Below are positions 1 through 7,759 of a DNA stretch of 43,816 nt, piece by piece. The notes below the pieces were generated by a model. It was given only the letters and a program-made list of their open reading frames with translations. It made no database searches and was not told the DNA's origin. The position numbers and the translations under genes were made by a program. The stretch is from contig CABVDR010000014.1 of assembly GCA_902497145.1 (NCBI GenBank), positions 1-43,816 on the forward strand, written 5' to 3'. Numbering within the stretch: the first letter of the stretch is position 1; each line of letters opens with the position of its first letter. The stretch is from an uncultured Oscillospiraceae bacterium. GTDB lineage: Bacteria > Bacillota > Clostridia > Oscillospirales > Oscillospiraceae.

Positions 1-85
1 AATCCAGTGTCTGGATAAAGGGACGTCCTGCCCGGATCAGTTAGCCCTGGCGCTGATGCAGATCCAGGAATCGAACGAAAAATAG
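1..85 (+). CDS. C-terminal end of an unrecognised protein (partial)
   Basis: A reading frame open from the window edge (first full codon at base 2) runs 27 codons to a TAG at 83-85 and ends in QIQESNEK. The tail is charged and gives no recognisable domain. It lies next to decayed mobile-element sequence, so it may be the end of an element-borne gene, but that is only context. Too short to assign a function. Confidence 0.3.
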   Translation, partial: IQCLDKGTSCPDQLALALMQIQESNEK

Positions 86-320
86 TCGGGGGAGAAAAAT
101 TTGTTTTACCCCACATACTGACGCATATGAAAAGATCGAGGGCAAACAAGTACCAGAAATCAGGATCTCCGCAGCTGAAAAAGCCGTGGACACTGGCAGA
201 ATATTTACACCAGGCACGGACAAAAAATGGATATCTAGTCCTTGGTTTTATAATGGTGTTTTGGGCTGCCTTATCCTGTGCTAACATGGAATCAAAGTTG
301 TTTTGCACGGGAGGTAACCT

Positions 321-595
321 ATGTCAGATATTTTCAAGCTGTTGTGCCGAGAGGCGGCTAAGGTAGCCAGGGGAGATGATGATGTCCTGAAAATCGACTA
401 CGTGTAGGAGTACACTTGAAACGAGATCCGCCTGGCGCTGGAGGATTTTTCGGTCAAATATCCCCGTACGGCTCCGATGCAAGACCCATGAGGAGTTTTC
501 CAACTGTTGCGCGCCAGCAAGGCCACAGTCTCCTACTTCTACGCGTCCTTCAGGCCTCTGGTATCTTTTGTTTACAGTCCCACAATTCCTGAGCT
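321..595 (+). pseudogene. Decayed ORF with good ribosome-binding site
   Basis: GGAGGTAACCT directly precedes an ATG at 321. The frame reads MSDIFKLLCREAAKVARGDD and stops after 28 codons. Reading on past the TAG gives protein-like sequence (EIRLALEDFSVKYP) broken by further stops, and a shifted frame gives FQLLRASKATVSYFYASF. I read this as a small gene of an integrated element that has lost its frame through point stops and indels. The product is not recognised. Confidence 0.4.
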
Positions 596-795
596 ATGGA
601 GAGCACAGAAATGACTTGTTTAATTCCGCTCTCAGAGTTACAATCCAGGCAGTCAGAGGTATGAAGAACGCTCCCCGTCCCTGTCGGCGAAAAACACCGG
701 CAAGGGCTGGGGAGCGTTTCTGACCACAGAACCTACCACACACCGCCCCGGACCACACGGAAACAGTGTGGCCTAAGAGGTCCAAAGATGAAGAT
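565..795. repeat. Dispersed repeat R1, copy 1
   Basis: About 230 bp recurring at 27856-28095. Shared landmarks in order: a TTT(G)TTT(A/G)CA start, GAGC-TGGA-AGCACAGAAAT, a hairpin (AACGCTCCCC at 667-676 pairing with GGGGAGCGTT at 709-718), then ACCACACGGAAACAG. Both copies are followed by the 3' half of a tRNA-like sequence. That arrangement suggests the end of a family of tRNA-targeting integrated elements. Minus-strand ORFs through both copies are probably not genes. Confidence 0.65.
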
Positions 796-856
796 GGGCG
801 GAGCGAAAACGGATAAAAACGGCCCGAAATGCTTGAAAAAAGTTTCGGGGGCTGGT

Positions 857-898
857 TCGCATCCGAGAGGTCGTGGGTTCGAATCCCATCAGGTCCAC
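857..898 (+). other. tRNA 3'-half-like sequence, attachment-site-like copy 1
   Basis: These 42 nt are identical to 13453-13494. They contain a T-arm (GTGGG, TTCGAAT loop, CCCAT), an acceptor 3' strand and, in this copy only, an encoded CCA at 898-900. The 5' half (acceptor and D-arm) is not visible upstream, so this is a tRNA 3' fragment rather than a functional tRNA gene. Such fragments are what tyrosine-recombinase elements leave after integrating in tRNA 3' ends. No integrase gene is visible in the window. Confidence 0.6.
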
Positions 899-901
899 CA
901 G

Positions 902-938
902 AAAAGGTCGTGAAATCGTTGATTTCACGACCTTTTTT
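902..938 (+). terminator. Rho-independent terminator after the tRNA-like fragment
   Basis: A perfect stem (AAAAGGTCGTGAAATC pairing with GATTTCACGACCTTTT, loop GTT) followed by more T residues begins two bases after the encoded CCA. Its position is that of a tRNA gene terminator. Confidence 0.75.
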
Positions 939-976
939 CAACTAATAAGCGATATTTTCGGGCCTGTGTTCGTTAC

Positions 977-1168
977 CTATTTATCATCCACTATGATTTT
1001 TTTGCATTTCTCACAGCGGTATGCGGTGATTCTGTCGCCATTCAATCTTGCCACGAGACCGCCCTCAGCATTCAGACGGTGGCGATGCGGTCCGCTCTGC
1101 CACAATAATGCCGCACGGCTGCACACTTTGCCCTGTATCATTTCTGCTCCGCAAAATGGACAATTCAT
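977..1168 (-). CDS. Small zinc-ribbon protein
   Basis: A 63-residue protein beginning MNCPFCGAEM and ending YRCEKCKKIIVDDK. The two CxxC knuckles, one at each end, form a treble-clef or zinc-ribbon metal site. It resembles the small DUF6487-type zinc-ribbon proteins of Clostridia; this family name comes from memory of the pattern. I prefer the start at 1168 over the ATG at 1195 because GGAAGGGAG lies at ribosome-binding distance from 1168. It is a lone gene between mobile-element debris and the redox island. Function unknown. Confidence 0.6.
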   Translation of the reverse strand: MNCPFCGAEMIQGKVCSRAALLWQSGPHRHRLNAEGGLVARLNGDRITAYRCEKCKKIIVDDK

Positions 1169-1310
1169 TACAATACCGCTCCCTTCCAAATTCATATGGA
1201 TCAGTTTCAGTATAGCATACTGCTACATTATTTGCCACAGAAGGCAAGGGCGTCACACCCACTGCTGCTCAATCTCCGAAATGCTTTGGCATCTATAGTG
1301 TTGGGATTAC

Positions 1311-1431
1311 CCAAGAATGGAAATCGCCGCAGTGAAAACTGCGGCGATTTTTTATTTGACTGGCACCCTCTTTCGGGAATGCCCGCCTTTTTAGTTTACT
1401 GTTCTGCAGAATCTGAGAGGGGATTTTGTAC
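1311..1431 (+). repeat. Dispersed repeat R2 with GAAA-loop hairpin, copy A
   Basis: A perfect 13-bp stem (1321-1333 with 1338-1350, loop GAAA) followed by a T run. Downstream come landmarks GCCCGCCTTTTTAGTTTACTG and AGAATCTGAGAGGGG. The same order, with the same stem, recurs at 13496-13650. The hairpin would act as a terminator in the plus direction and, having A/T tracts on both sides, possibly also for the minus-strand gene ending at 1503. Confidence 0.65.
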
Positions 1432-1502
1432 TTTGTTGTCAGGATGCATTACCAATTCTGTCGATTTTACATCCAGCTCTGCTTTTGCGCAAGAAGATTT
1501 GA

Positions 1503-2666
1503 TTAAATGCACTCCATCAAAATTTCACAAATCTCATCGTGGGTAAACTGCTTATAACCGTTGGGCAGCAGATTGGTGCTGTCGGCCACTTGCCGCAGAA
1601 GCTCGGGCGTGATTTCCGTTTTGGAGCGCAGCTGTGACAGCTTGGTGGGCAGGCCGCACTCCTGAATGAATCCGGCCAGCGCCTTGATGCCATCTTGGGC
1701 GGCTTTCTCATCCTCCGCCTCGCAGACCCCCCACACCGTTCTGGCAAACTTGGCAAACTTGGGTACAGCGCTCTTGTAGAGGTGCCGATAGTAAGCCGGA
1801 TGGATCACCGCCAGGCCCTGCCCATGGTTGCAGTCGGTGTAGGCTCCCAGCTGGTGCTCGATCTGATGGGCCTCGAAGTCGGTGAGACGGCCCACTTTCA
1901 AAATACCGTTCTCTGCCATGGCAGAGGTCCACATCAAATTACTCCGGGCAGTGTAGTCATGGATGTCCTTGAGCAGCGTCCGCATGTTGATAACGGTGCT
2001 GACCATGATGGCCAGGGCCACCTCATCAGAGACATTGTCCCGGTCGGAGCGGCCGAAGTAGGTTTCCATGGCGTGGCTCAGTGTGTCAAAGGCCCCTGAA
2101 AGCACCTGCATCCGGGGCAGGGTCATGGTATAGTCCGGGTCCAGAATGGCAAACCGGGGCGCGGCGGCATACATGCCGCCCTTGATTTTGACAGCCTCAT
2201 TGGTAATGACAGCTCCGCCGTTCATCTCCGCACCGGTGCCGGAAGCGGTGACCACCGCGCCCAGAGGAATTGGTTTGACGGGTAGCGGGGAATGGCGCAC
2301 CATCTCCACCTCCCACAGATCCTCATCGGTGACGGCTTGGGCGCAGACAACCTTGCAGCAGTCCACCACAGAGCCGCCGCCCACCGCCAGCACCAAGTCA
2401 ATTTTGTTCTCCCGGGCCAGTGCCACTCCTTCCTGAACCTTCTCCCAGGTGGGATTAGACATGATGCCGGTAAACTCAGTGACCGTCTTGCCGTTCTCCT
2501 TCAAAATACCGGTGATCTCCTCATAAACACCGTTCTTCTTGATGGAGCCGCCGTAGGCCAGCAAAACATTAGGACCATAGGCGGACAGAATGTTGGTGAG
2601 GTGCTGTCTGGCCGCCCCCTTTCCAAAATAAACCTTGGTAGGATATTCGTAAACGAAGTTTTCCAT
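1503..2666 (-). CDS. Iron-containing alcohol dehydrogenase
   Basis: 387-residue group III (iron-dependent) alcohol dehydrogenase, close to butanol dehydrogenases that reduce aldehydes with NAD(P)H. The nucleotide-binding GGGSVVDCCK segment is present. All four metal ligands are in place: Asp194 and His198 (FDTLSH), His267 (EAHQIEH) and His281 (NHGQG). The start at 2666 follows an AGGAGCG site. The frame stays open upstream to about 3047, but that extension is only the shadow of the preceding gene. It is the last gene of a minus-strand unit of reductases and a flavodoxin. The intact ligands contrast with the paralogue at 10010-11125. Confidence 0.9.
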   Translation of the reverse strand: MENFVYEYPTKVYFGKGAARQHLTNILSAYGPNVLLAYGGSIKKNGVYEEITGILKENGKTVTEFTGIMSNPTWEKVQEGVALARENKIDLVLAVGGGSVVDCCKVVCAQAVTDEDLWEVEMVRHSPLPVKPIPLGAVVTASGTGAEMNGGAVITNEAVKIKGGMYAAAPRFAILDPDYTMTLPRMQVLSGAFDTLSHAMETYFGRSDRDNVSDEVALAIMVSTVINMRTLLKDIHDYTARSNLMWTSAMAENGILKVGRLTDFEAHQIEHQLGAYTDCNHGQGLAVIHPAYYRHLYKSAVPKFAKFARTVWGVCEAEDEKAAQDGIKALAGFIQECGLPTKLSQLRSKTEITPELLRQVADSTNLLPNGYKQFTHDEICEILMECI

Positions 2667-2680
2667 AGGGCACGCTCCTT

Positions 2681-3106
2681 TCAGCGGATGAAGTTGGTAA
2701 ATTGAAATGGCTCCTGAAAGGGAAGCTCCAGACCATGGGCCTGGGCGACCTCCTTGCATCTCAGAAAGAACGCCATGTTGCGGCCCAGAACACGCATGGT
2801 CTGCATACCTTCCAGGTCCTGCCGGACCTCCTCCGGCACGGTCCCGTGAACCATATTCCAGTAGCGGGAGGTAATAATGGGCATCTGCATCAGTCCAAAA
2901 TATTTGTTCAGCTGGTCCCAGGAAGCAGTGGTGCCAGCCCGCCGTGCTGACAGAACCGCAGCGGCGGGTTTCAAGTAAAAGCGATTCCCGATCCAGAACA
3001 GATCCGCATCCACACCGCAGCCATTCAGTGCATTGCCCACCTCGCACAGGGCGGTATGGGTGCAGCCCTCTTTATGAGGGCTGCCGTTGACCAGTAATAC
3101 TTTCAT
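2681..3106 (-). pseudogene. NAD(P)H-dependent FMN reductase family, internally deleted
   Basis: 141 residues. The N-terminus (MKVLLVNGSPHKEG) is the FMN-phosphate loop of flavodoxin-fold NADPH:FMN reductases. The C-terminus (LKPAAAVLSARRAGTT, DQLNKYF, TSRYWNMVHG) is also typical. The segment between WIGN and RFYLK is missing. In the family it spans roughly 60 residues and carries a Cys-rich loop and the second FMN-contact region. The frame is kept, so a short protein could still be made, but the flavin fold should be broken. It sits 16 nt after the SLH-flavodoxin gene and 14 nt before the Fe-ADH gene, so it was probably one of the unit's reductases. Confidence 0.65.
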
Positions 3107-3122
3107 AATTAAACGCTTTCTC

Positions 3123-4256
3123 TTACAGCTCCAGGGTGTCGAGCCAGGTCTGGATTTCTGCCTCAGAGGCGCTGCCGCGGAAGCGCTGGCCCTCCAGCCA
3201 ATTCCCGGTGCCGGCCAGTTCCTCCAGCAGGTTTCCGCTCTGGCCCAGGCCGGAGCTGGAAGAAGTGCAGAATGGAATCACAGTCTTGCCGGTGAAGTCG
3301 TTGGCTTCCACAAAGCTGTCCGTGGGCCAGGCGGCGATGCCCCACCAGATGGGATAGCCGATAAAGACTACATCATACTCGTCCCAGTTGTCCACCGTTT
3401 CCTCTGCCAACTCTACATCGCGTGCCTCCGGGTTTTCGTATTCATAGACCACCCGGCTGTTCTCGTCCGTCCAGTTCAGATCGTCGCTGGTGTAGGGATC
3501 TGCCGGTGTGATCTCAAAGAGATCGCCGCCGGTCAAGTCTGCAATCGTGTTGGCCACAGACTCGGTATTACCGGTGGCGGAGAAATAGGCCACCAGGACA
3601 CGGGAAGAATCGGAGGGCTGCTCCGGCTCCTCCGTCCCATCCATAGTCAGGAAGTTACGCAGCATTGTGGCCACCTCTGCCCGGGAAGTGCTGTTTCGAG
3701 GCAGGAAACGGTTTCCATCCGCACCATTTACCACACCGTTGGCTCTTGCCCAGTCCACCGCTGCCACAGCATAGGAAGCGATCTCGCTTTCATCTGCGAA
3801 GTCCTGTCCGGCATCGGCGCTGGGACTTCCGGCATACCGCCAAAGGATGGTAGCGATCTGCTCCCGGCTGACCGGGTCATTGGTTCCGAACAAGCCGTTG
3901 CCGTAGCCGCTGATGACTCCCTCCTGGGAAGCCCAGAGAACCGCATCGGCGTACCAAGCGCCTTCCTGGGTGTCCGTAAAGGCATCACTGCCGGAGACCG
4001 CGGGACTTCCGGCCTCACGGTAGAGCGTGGTGGCCAACATGGACCGGGTCATGGTGCCATTGGGGGCAAATGTGGTGGCGCTGGTGCCGCTCATAAGCCC
4101 GTTGCCCCGAACATACTCCACCGCCTCAGCATACCAAGCGTCCGCTGCCACATCGGCATAGCCGGTATCCTCCACAGCGGCAAACGCTGTCACACTCAGG
4201 CTGAATACCAGCACCAGTGCCATCAGTATGGCGCTCATACGCTTCCAATTTCGCAT
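3123..4256 (-). CDS. Cell-surface flavodoxin with three SLH domains
   Basis: 377 residues. A signal peptide (about 1-27, ending AFAA) is followed by three S-layer homology repeats (about 33-200; motifs DVAADAWYAEAVEYV, GAWYADAVLWASQEG, AAVDWARANGVVNG), then a flavodoxin domain (about 222-377) opening with VLVAYFSATGNTESVA, the FMN-phosphate loop. SLH repeats bind secondary cell-wall polymers, so this flavodoxin should lie outside the membrane. Its flavodoxin part is nearly identical in long blocks to the lipoprotein at 7046-7732 (EANDFTGKTVIPFC, SSSGLGQSG). The start at 4256 follows AGGAGG. An outward electron-transfer role is inferred, not shown. Confidence 0.85.
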   Translation of the reverse strand: MRNWKRMSAILMALVLVFSLSVTAFAAVEDTGYADVAADAWYAEAVEYVRGNGLMSGTSATTFAPNGTMTRSMLATTLYREAGSPAVSGSDAFTDTQEGAWYADAVLWASQEGVISGYGNGLFGTNDPVSREQIATILWRYAGSPSADAGQDFADESEIASYAVAAVDWARANGVVNGADGNRFLPRNSTSRAEVATMLRNFLTMDGTEEPEQPSDSSRVLVAYFSATGNTESVANTIADLTGGDLFEITPADPYTSDDLNWTDENSRVVYEYENPEARDVELAEETVDNWDEYDVVFIGYPIWWGIAAWPTDSFVEANDFTGKTVIPFCTSSSSGLGQSGNLLEELAGTGNWLEGQRFRGSASEAEIQTWLDTLEL

Positions 4257-4317
4257 ATTGCATTGTCCTCCTTTGTTTGATGTTTGGTTACATATTGCAG
4301 GGGCAAAGCAAAAGCGC

Positions 4318-5169
4318 CTATACCTTCCGAACCAGACCTGCCAGCATCTCCACCACGGCGGGATCCCGGTGGTCAAAGAACGAGCTGACACCGGTATCCA
4401 GGGCGGCGATCTCATCCATGTCCTCCTGAGACAAGATGAAGTCGAACACATTGAAGTTCTGCTCCATGCGCTCCCGTCGGGTACTCTTGGGGATGCAGAC
4501 GATACCCCGCTGGAACTGCCAGCGAAGCACCACCTGGGCCACGCTCTTGTGGTACTTCTCCCCAATGGCAGTTAGGACGGGATGATGGAAAAGATCGTTA
4601 TGTCCCTCGGCAAAGGGTGCCCAGCTCTGCATCTGCACGCCCTTGGACTTCATGTACCCCTGGGCCTTTTCCTGCTGGAAGAAGATGTTGCACTCCACCT
4701 GGTTCACGGCGGGGGCAACTTCGTTGAATGCGATCAGATCGGCCAGCCGGTCGGGATAGAAGCTGCACACGCCGATGGACCGGATCTTGCCCTCCCGGTA
4801 CAGTTCCGTCATGGCCCGCCAGGCCCCGTAGTAATCGCCCAGAGGCTGGTAGATCAGGTACAGGTCCAGGTAGTCCAGGCCCAGCCGCTCCATGGAAGCG
4901 GCAAAGCCACGTCTGGCTCCCTCATAGCTGGCGTCCGAGATCCACAACTTGGTGGTCACAAACAGCTCTTCCCGGGGGATGCCGCACTCCCGCACCGCCT
5001 TGCCGACCGCCTCCTCGTTGCCGTAGGAAGCAGCAGTATCGATGAGACGATAGCCCACATCGATGGCATTCCGCACCGCCCGCTCACACTCCGCTGAGTC
5101 TTTGATCTGGTAGGTACCAAAGCCCAGCTGAGGCATCTTGATCCCGTTGTTTAAGGTCACATAGTCCAT
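4318..5169 (-). CDS. Aldo/keto reductase with His-to-Tyr in the catalytic tetrad
   Basis: 283-residue aldo/keto reductase of the diketogluconate-reductase (AKR5-like) type. Asp44, Tyr49 and Lys74 of the tetrad are present (RLIDTAASYGNE, VTTKLW). The fourth position, normally His in an LIHQP motif, is Tyr107 (LYLIYQP), which one C-to-T change explains (TAC for CAC). The NADPH-binding tail (IPKSTRRERMEQN) is intact. The start at 5169 (MDYVTLNNG) is chosen because it matches the family N-terminus. A longer frame from 5214 has no support. It follows the next AKR gene by 31 nt and should be co-transcribed. His loss usually lowers carbonyl reduction in this family, so activity may be altered. Confidence 0.88.
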   Translation of the reverse strand: MDYVTLNNGIKMPQLGFGTYQIKDSAECERAVRNAIDVGYRLIDTAASYGNEEAVGKAVRECGIPREELFVTTKLWISDASYEGARRGFAASMERLGLDYLDLYLIYQPLGDYYGAWRAMTELYREGKIRSIGVCSFYPDRLADLIAFNEVAPAVNQVECNIFFQQEKAQGYMKSKGVQMQSWAPFAEGHNDLFHHPVLTAIGEKYHKSVAQVVLRWQFQRGIVCIPKSTRRERMEQNFNVFDFILSQEDMDEIAALDTGVSSFFDHRDPAVVEMLAGLVRKV

Positions 5170-5200
5170 ATACTTTGCCCCCTGTCTTCCAATTACCGCC

Positions 5201-6046
5201 TTACTTCTGATCATCCACGGGAGGCACCATTTCCGCGTACTTCTTCAGCATCTCCGGGGTGCTGTGATAATACCGCTGCTTCTTATCCATGGCAGCGATC
5301 TTCGCCATTTCCTCGTCCGTGAGGGAGAAGTCAAACAGATCCAGGTTGGCCTTGATGTGCTCCGGGTTCTTGGAGCCGGGGATGACAATGTTGCCGGCCT
5401 GGATGTGCCAGCGGAGGATGATCTGGGCGTTGCTCTTACCGTACTTTTTGCCCAGCGCGGTGAACAGAGGTTCCTGCTGGAGTGCCTTGTCCCCATGGCC
5501 CAGGGGATACCACGCCTGGATGACGATACCTTCCTCGGACAGGAAGGACTTCAGCTCCTTTTCCTGGGAGTAAGGGTGGACCTCCGTCTGGAGAACGGCA
5601 GGCTTTACCTCGCAGATGTCCAAAATCTCCTGGATCTGCTTGGTGTTGAAGTTGGACAGGCCGATGGCCTTCACCTTGCCCTCCTGATATGCCTTTTCCA
5701 TCTGCTTATACCCGGCCACATAGTTGCCGGCGGGCTGGTGGATCAGCAACAGGTCAATATAGTCGGTATCCAGCCGCTCCAGGGTCTTGTCTACTGCGTC
5801 GGCCTGCTCATAGAAGCTGGGCCACAGCTTGGTCTCCAGGAAGATGTCCTTACGCTCCACACCGGACTTCTTCATGGCCCGGCCCACCGCTTTTTCGTTC
5901 ACATAGGCGTTGGCAGTGTCGATAAGCCGGTAGCCGCACTGGAGAGCGCTGAGGACGGAGGTCTCCGCTTCACCCGGCGTCAGCAGGAAGGTCCCGATAC
6001 CCGCCATAGGCATTTTCACGCCGTTATTCAAAGTCGCAAATTCCAT
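5201..6046 (-). CDS. Aldo/keto reductase
   Basis: 281-residue AKR with a complete tetrad: Asp43, Tyr48, Lys73 and His103 (RLIDTANAYVNE, LETKLW, LLLIHQP), and an NADPH-site tail (IPGSKNPEHIKAN). It reduces small aldehydes or ketones with NADPH; the substrate is not predictable. The ATG at 6046 is preferred over 6055 because the AGAGGAAAGG site is too close to the latter, and MEFATLNNG mirrors the sister protein. It is the first gene of the unit running down to the Fe-ADH at 1503, and its leader carries the MITE-like element at 6112-6365. Confidence 0.9.
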   Translation of the reverse strand: MEFATLNNGVKMPMAGIGTFLLTPGEAETSVLSALQCGYRLIDTANAYVNEKAVGRAMKKSGVERKDIFLETKLWPSFYEQADAVDKTLERLDTDYIDLLLIHQPAGNYVAGYKQMEKAYQEGKVKAIGLSNFNTKQIQEILDICEVKPAVLQTEVHPYSQEKELKSFLSEEGIVIQAWYPLGHGDKALQQEPLFTALGKKYGKSNAQIILRWHIQAGNIVIPGSKNPEHIKANLDLFDFSLTDEEMAKIAAMDKKQRYYHSTPEMLKKYAEMVPPVDDQK

Positions 6047-6111
6047 ACAAGTCATCCTTTCCTCTTGGAATTTTGTTGGATCGTTTTCCTTTATCTCATA
6101 TCCCTATTGTA

Positions 6112-6365
6112 ATGCGTACTGAACAAAGCCACAGCCTTTGAAAGCCAAGGCTTTCAAGGCACATTGACTTTGTTCAAGTGCAAGGTTTTTCGACGCAATC
6201 GTCCAAAAACCTTGCACCTTTCCTGGGTACGCGGCTGCGTACCCAGGAAAATACGCATTGCAACAATGTCTGAATTGAGTAAAAACAGCTGTGTTCAGTC
6301 GTTTTTACTCAATTGCGCGGCAATGCCGCGCGAATAAACCGCAGGGCGGTTTATTCAGTAGACAT
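6112..6365. mobile_element. 254-bp MITE-like element made of perfect hairpins
   Basis: The ends form imperfect terminal inverted repeats: ATGCGTACTGAACAAA at 6112 against ATGTCTACTGAATAAA read inward from 6365, 13 of 16 matching. TATTGTA flanks both sides (6105-6111, 6366-6372), as a 7-bp target duplication would. Six consecutive hairpins lie inside: 6134-6160; 6178-6217 (13 bp); 6219-6250 (14 bp, loop GGCT); 6273-6314 (14 bp); 6315-6331 (7 bp); 6332-6356 (11 bp). They form two groups of three, each closed by a further outer stem. No ORF of note is inside. It sits between a LysR-type promoter and its first gene. Confidence 0.75.
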
Positions 6366-6366
6366 T

Positions 6367-6422
6367 ATTGTAGCCACGTTCTTCCCGTGGGAGAAGTCTC
6401 GAAAAGTTTCGCTCTGTATACC
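6367..6422 (-). promoter_or_regulatory. LysR-type operator-promoter, copy 1
   Basis: The 31-nt motif at 6392-6422 matches three others in the island at invariant positions GAAGT, CGA, GTT and ACC. On the minus strand a -10 hexamer TACAAT (6372 to 6367) lies at the common spacing, with no good -35, as expected of an activator-dependent promoter. It should drive the genes from 6046 to 1503. The predicted start near 6360 gives a leader of about 314 nt. Without the inserted element the leader would be about 53 nt. Confidence 0.65.
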
Positions 6423-6429
6423 TTTTGGT

Positions 6430-6963
6430 TTACAGTTTTTTGCCCAGCTGGTAGGCCTCTTGGAATGCCTTCGTGTCCATGACCTCACCTTTCTGATAGA
6501 CGCCGGAGCCGTAAACAGTACCCTTCACCTTGGCACCAGGCAGACAGTCGGTAAAGCCCCGCATGGCGTCTACGGTGCGCTCCATGGCACCCCGGCCCGC
6601 AGCGGCGGTGGCGATGAAGTAGACTTCCTTATCCCGGATCTCCGTGTACCGGGGAAGAGTCCGATCGATGAGAGTTTTGAGCTCGCCGTCCATGGAGTAG
6701 AAATATACCGGCGTGGCCAGCACCAGCACATCAGCCTGCACCATCTTGTCGAGAATCTCGGCCATATCGTCCTTCTGGACGCAGACGCCGGTATTCCGGC
6801 AGCCGTAGCAGGCCAGGCAGGGGGCAATCTTTTTCTCCTGCACCCGGATCTTCTCTACCTTGTGACCCGCCTCCTCTGCGCCCCGGGCAAACTGGTCGCA
6901 CAGCAGGTCGGAGTTGCCGCCCTTCCGGGGGCTGGCGGACAAAATCAGAACATTCTTAACCAT
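6430..6963 (-). CDS. Iron-sulfur flavoprotein (flavodoxin-fold FMN reductase family)
   Basis: 177 residues starting MVKNVLILSASPRKGGNS, the FMN-phosphate loop of the family. Cysteines at 49, 52, 55 and 61 form the compact C-x2-C-x2-C-x5-C pattern that binds a [4Fe-4S] cluster in methanogen-type Isf proteins. TPVYFYSMDGELKTLIDR is the second flavin-site segment. It should pass electrons between reductants and flavodoxin-like or other acceptors in the cytoplasm. It lies 82 nt downstream of the lipoprotein flavodoxin gene, and its 3' flank overlaps the copy 1 operator. Confidence 0.85.
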   Translation of the reverse strand: MVKNVLILSASPRKGGNSDLLCDQFARGAEEAGHKVEKIRVQEKKIAPCLACYGCRNTGVCVQKDDMAEILDKMVQADVLVLATPVYFYSMDGELKTLIDRTLPRYTEIRDKEVYFIATAAAGRGAMERTVDAMRGFTDCLPGAKVKGTVYGSGVYQKGEVMDTKAFQEAYQLGKKL

Positions 6964-7045
6964 ATTTCTTGCTTTCCTTTCTTAAAATCAAGTTGTAAGC
7001 AGAGGGGGCCGGAGCCTTCCGCCCCGGCCCCTTGCCGTTTTCCGG

Positions 7046-7732
7046 TTATTCAGACAGCTCCAAGCTGTCCACCCATTCATCAACATCCTCCTGGCTGATG
7101 CCGGAGCGGAACCGCTGGCCCTCCAGCCAGTCGCCGGTACCTGCCAGTTCTGCCAGCAGCTCGCCGCTCTGGCCCAGGCCGGAGCTGGAAGAGGTGCAGA
7201 AGGGAATGACAGTCTTGCCGGTAAAGTCGTTGGCTTCCACAAAGCTGTCCGTGGGCCAGGCCGCAATGCCCCACCAGATGGGGTAGCCGATGAACACCGT
7301 ATTATAGGAATCCCAGTTCTCCACCTCCGTGGTGGTCAGCTCCACATCCCGCAGGGATTCATCCGCATACTCCTGACTGACCCGACTGTTCTCGTCCGTC
7401 CAATTCAGATCGTCGCTGGTGTAGGGCTCGGCAGGCGTGATAGCAAAGAGATCTCCTCCAGTGGCCTCCGCAATGTATCCGGCAACGGCTTCCGTATTAC
7501 CGGAGGCGGAGTAATAGACCACCAAAACGTTGCCTTCGCCGGTCGACTCATAAGAATTCGGAGTCGAGGCGGTGCCACCGGGCTCCTGAGAGGTGGAAGA
7601 GGAGGGAGTTTCCTGGCTCTGACTGGTGGATTGGCTGTCATCCGTACCATTACTTTGCCCACAGGCTGCCAGGGACAGGGCCATCACCGCTGCCAGGGAC
7701 AAACTAAAAATCTTTTTCCAGGTGAATTTCAT
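7046..7732 (-). CDS. Lipid-anchored flavodoxin
   Basis: 228 residues with a lipoprotein signal peptide (lipobox LAAC, Cys24), a Ser/Thr/Gln-rich linker (about 25-65) and a flavodoxin domain opening with VLVVYYSASGNTEAVA. The shared block DDLNWTDENSR and the C-terminal half closely match the SLH-flavodoxin at 3123-4256, so these are recent paralogues with different surface anchors. It should sit on the outer face of the membrane with FMN bound. It follows the lipoprotein hydrolase by 27 nt in the same unit. Confidence 0.88.
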   Translation of the reverse strand: MKFTWKKIFSLSLAAVMALSLAACGQSNGTDDSQSTSQSQETPSSSTSQEPGGTASTPNSYESTGEGNVLVVYYSASGNTEAVAGYIAEATGGDLFAITPAEPYTSDDLNWTDENSRVSQEYADESLRDVELTTTEVENWDSYNTVFIGYPIWWGIAAWPTDSFVEANDFTGKTVIPFCTSSSSGLGQSGELLAELAGTGDWLEGQRFRSGISQEDVDEWVDSLELSE

Positions 7733-7759
7733 CGCAAAGCATTCCTTTCCAAATTAAAG

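Noticed and set aside
127..366. 79-residue plus-strand ORF with a hydrophobic segment
   Set aside because: No ribosome-binding site, no recognisable domain, and it overlaps the better-supported decayed ORF at 321.
594..941. Minus-strand ORF containing GPDGIRTHDLSDAN, and its counterpart at 27844-28125
   Set aside because: This peptide is the antisense reading of a tRNA T-arm region and is a well-known false gene call. The two ORFs resemble each other only because the underlying DNA repeat does.
1503..3047. Apparent 514-residue fusion to the iron alcohol dehydrogenase
   Set aside because: The extra 127 residues are an out-of-frame reading of the reductase fragment gene; the real start at 2666 has an AGGAGCG site.
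6112..6365. The hairpin series as a riboswitch or T-box leader
   Set aside because: No T-box, aptamer or specifier signature; terminal inverted repeats and a flanking duplication favour an insertion.
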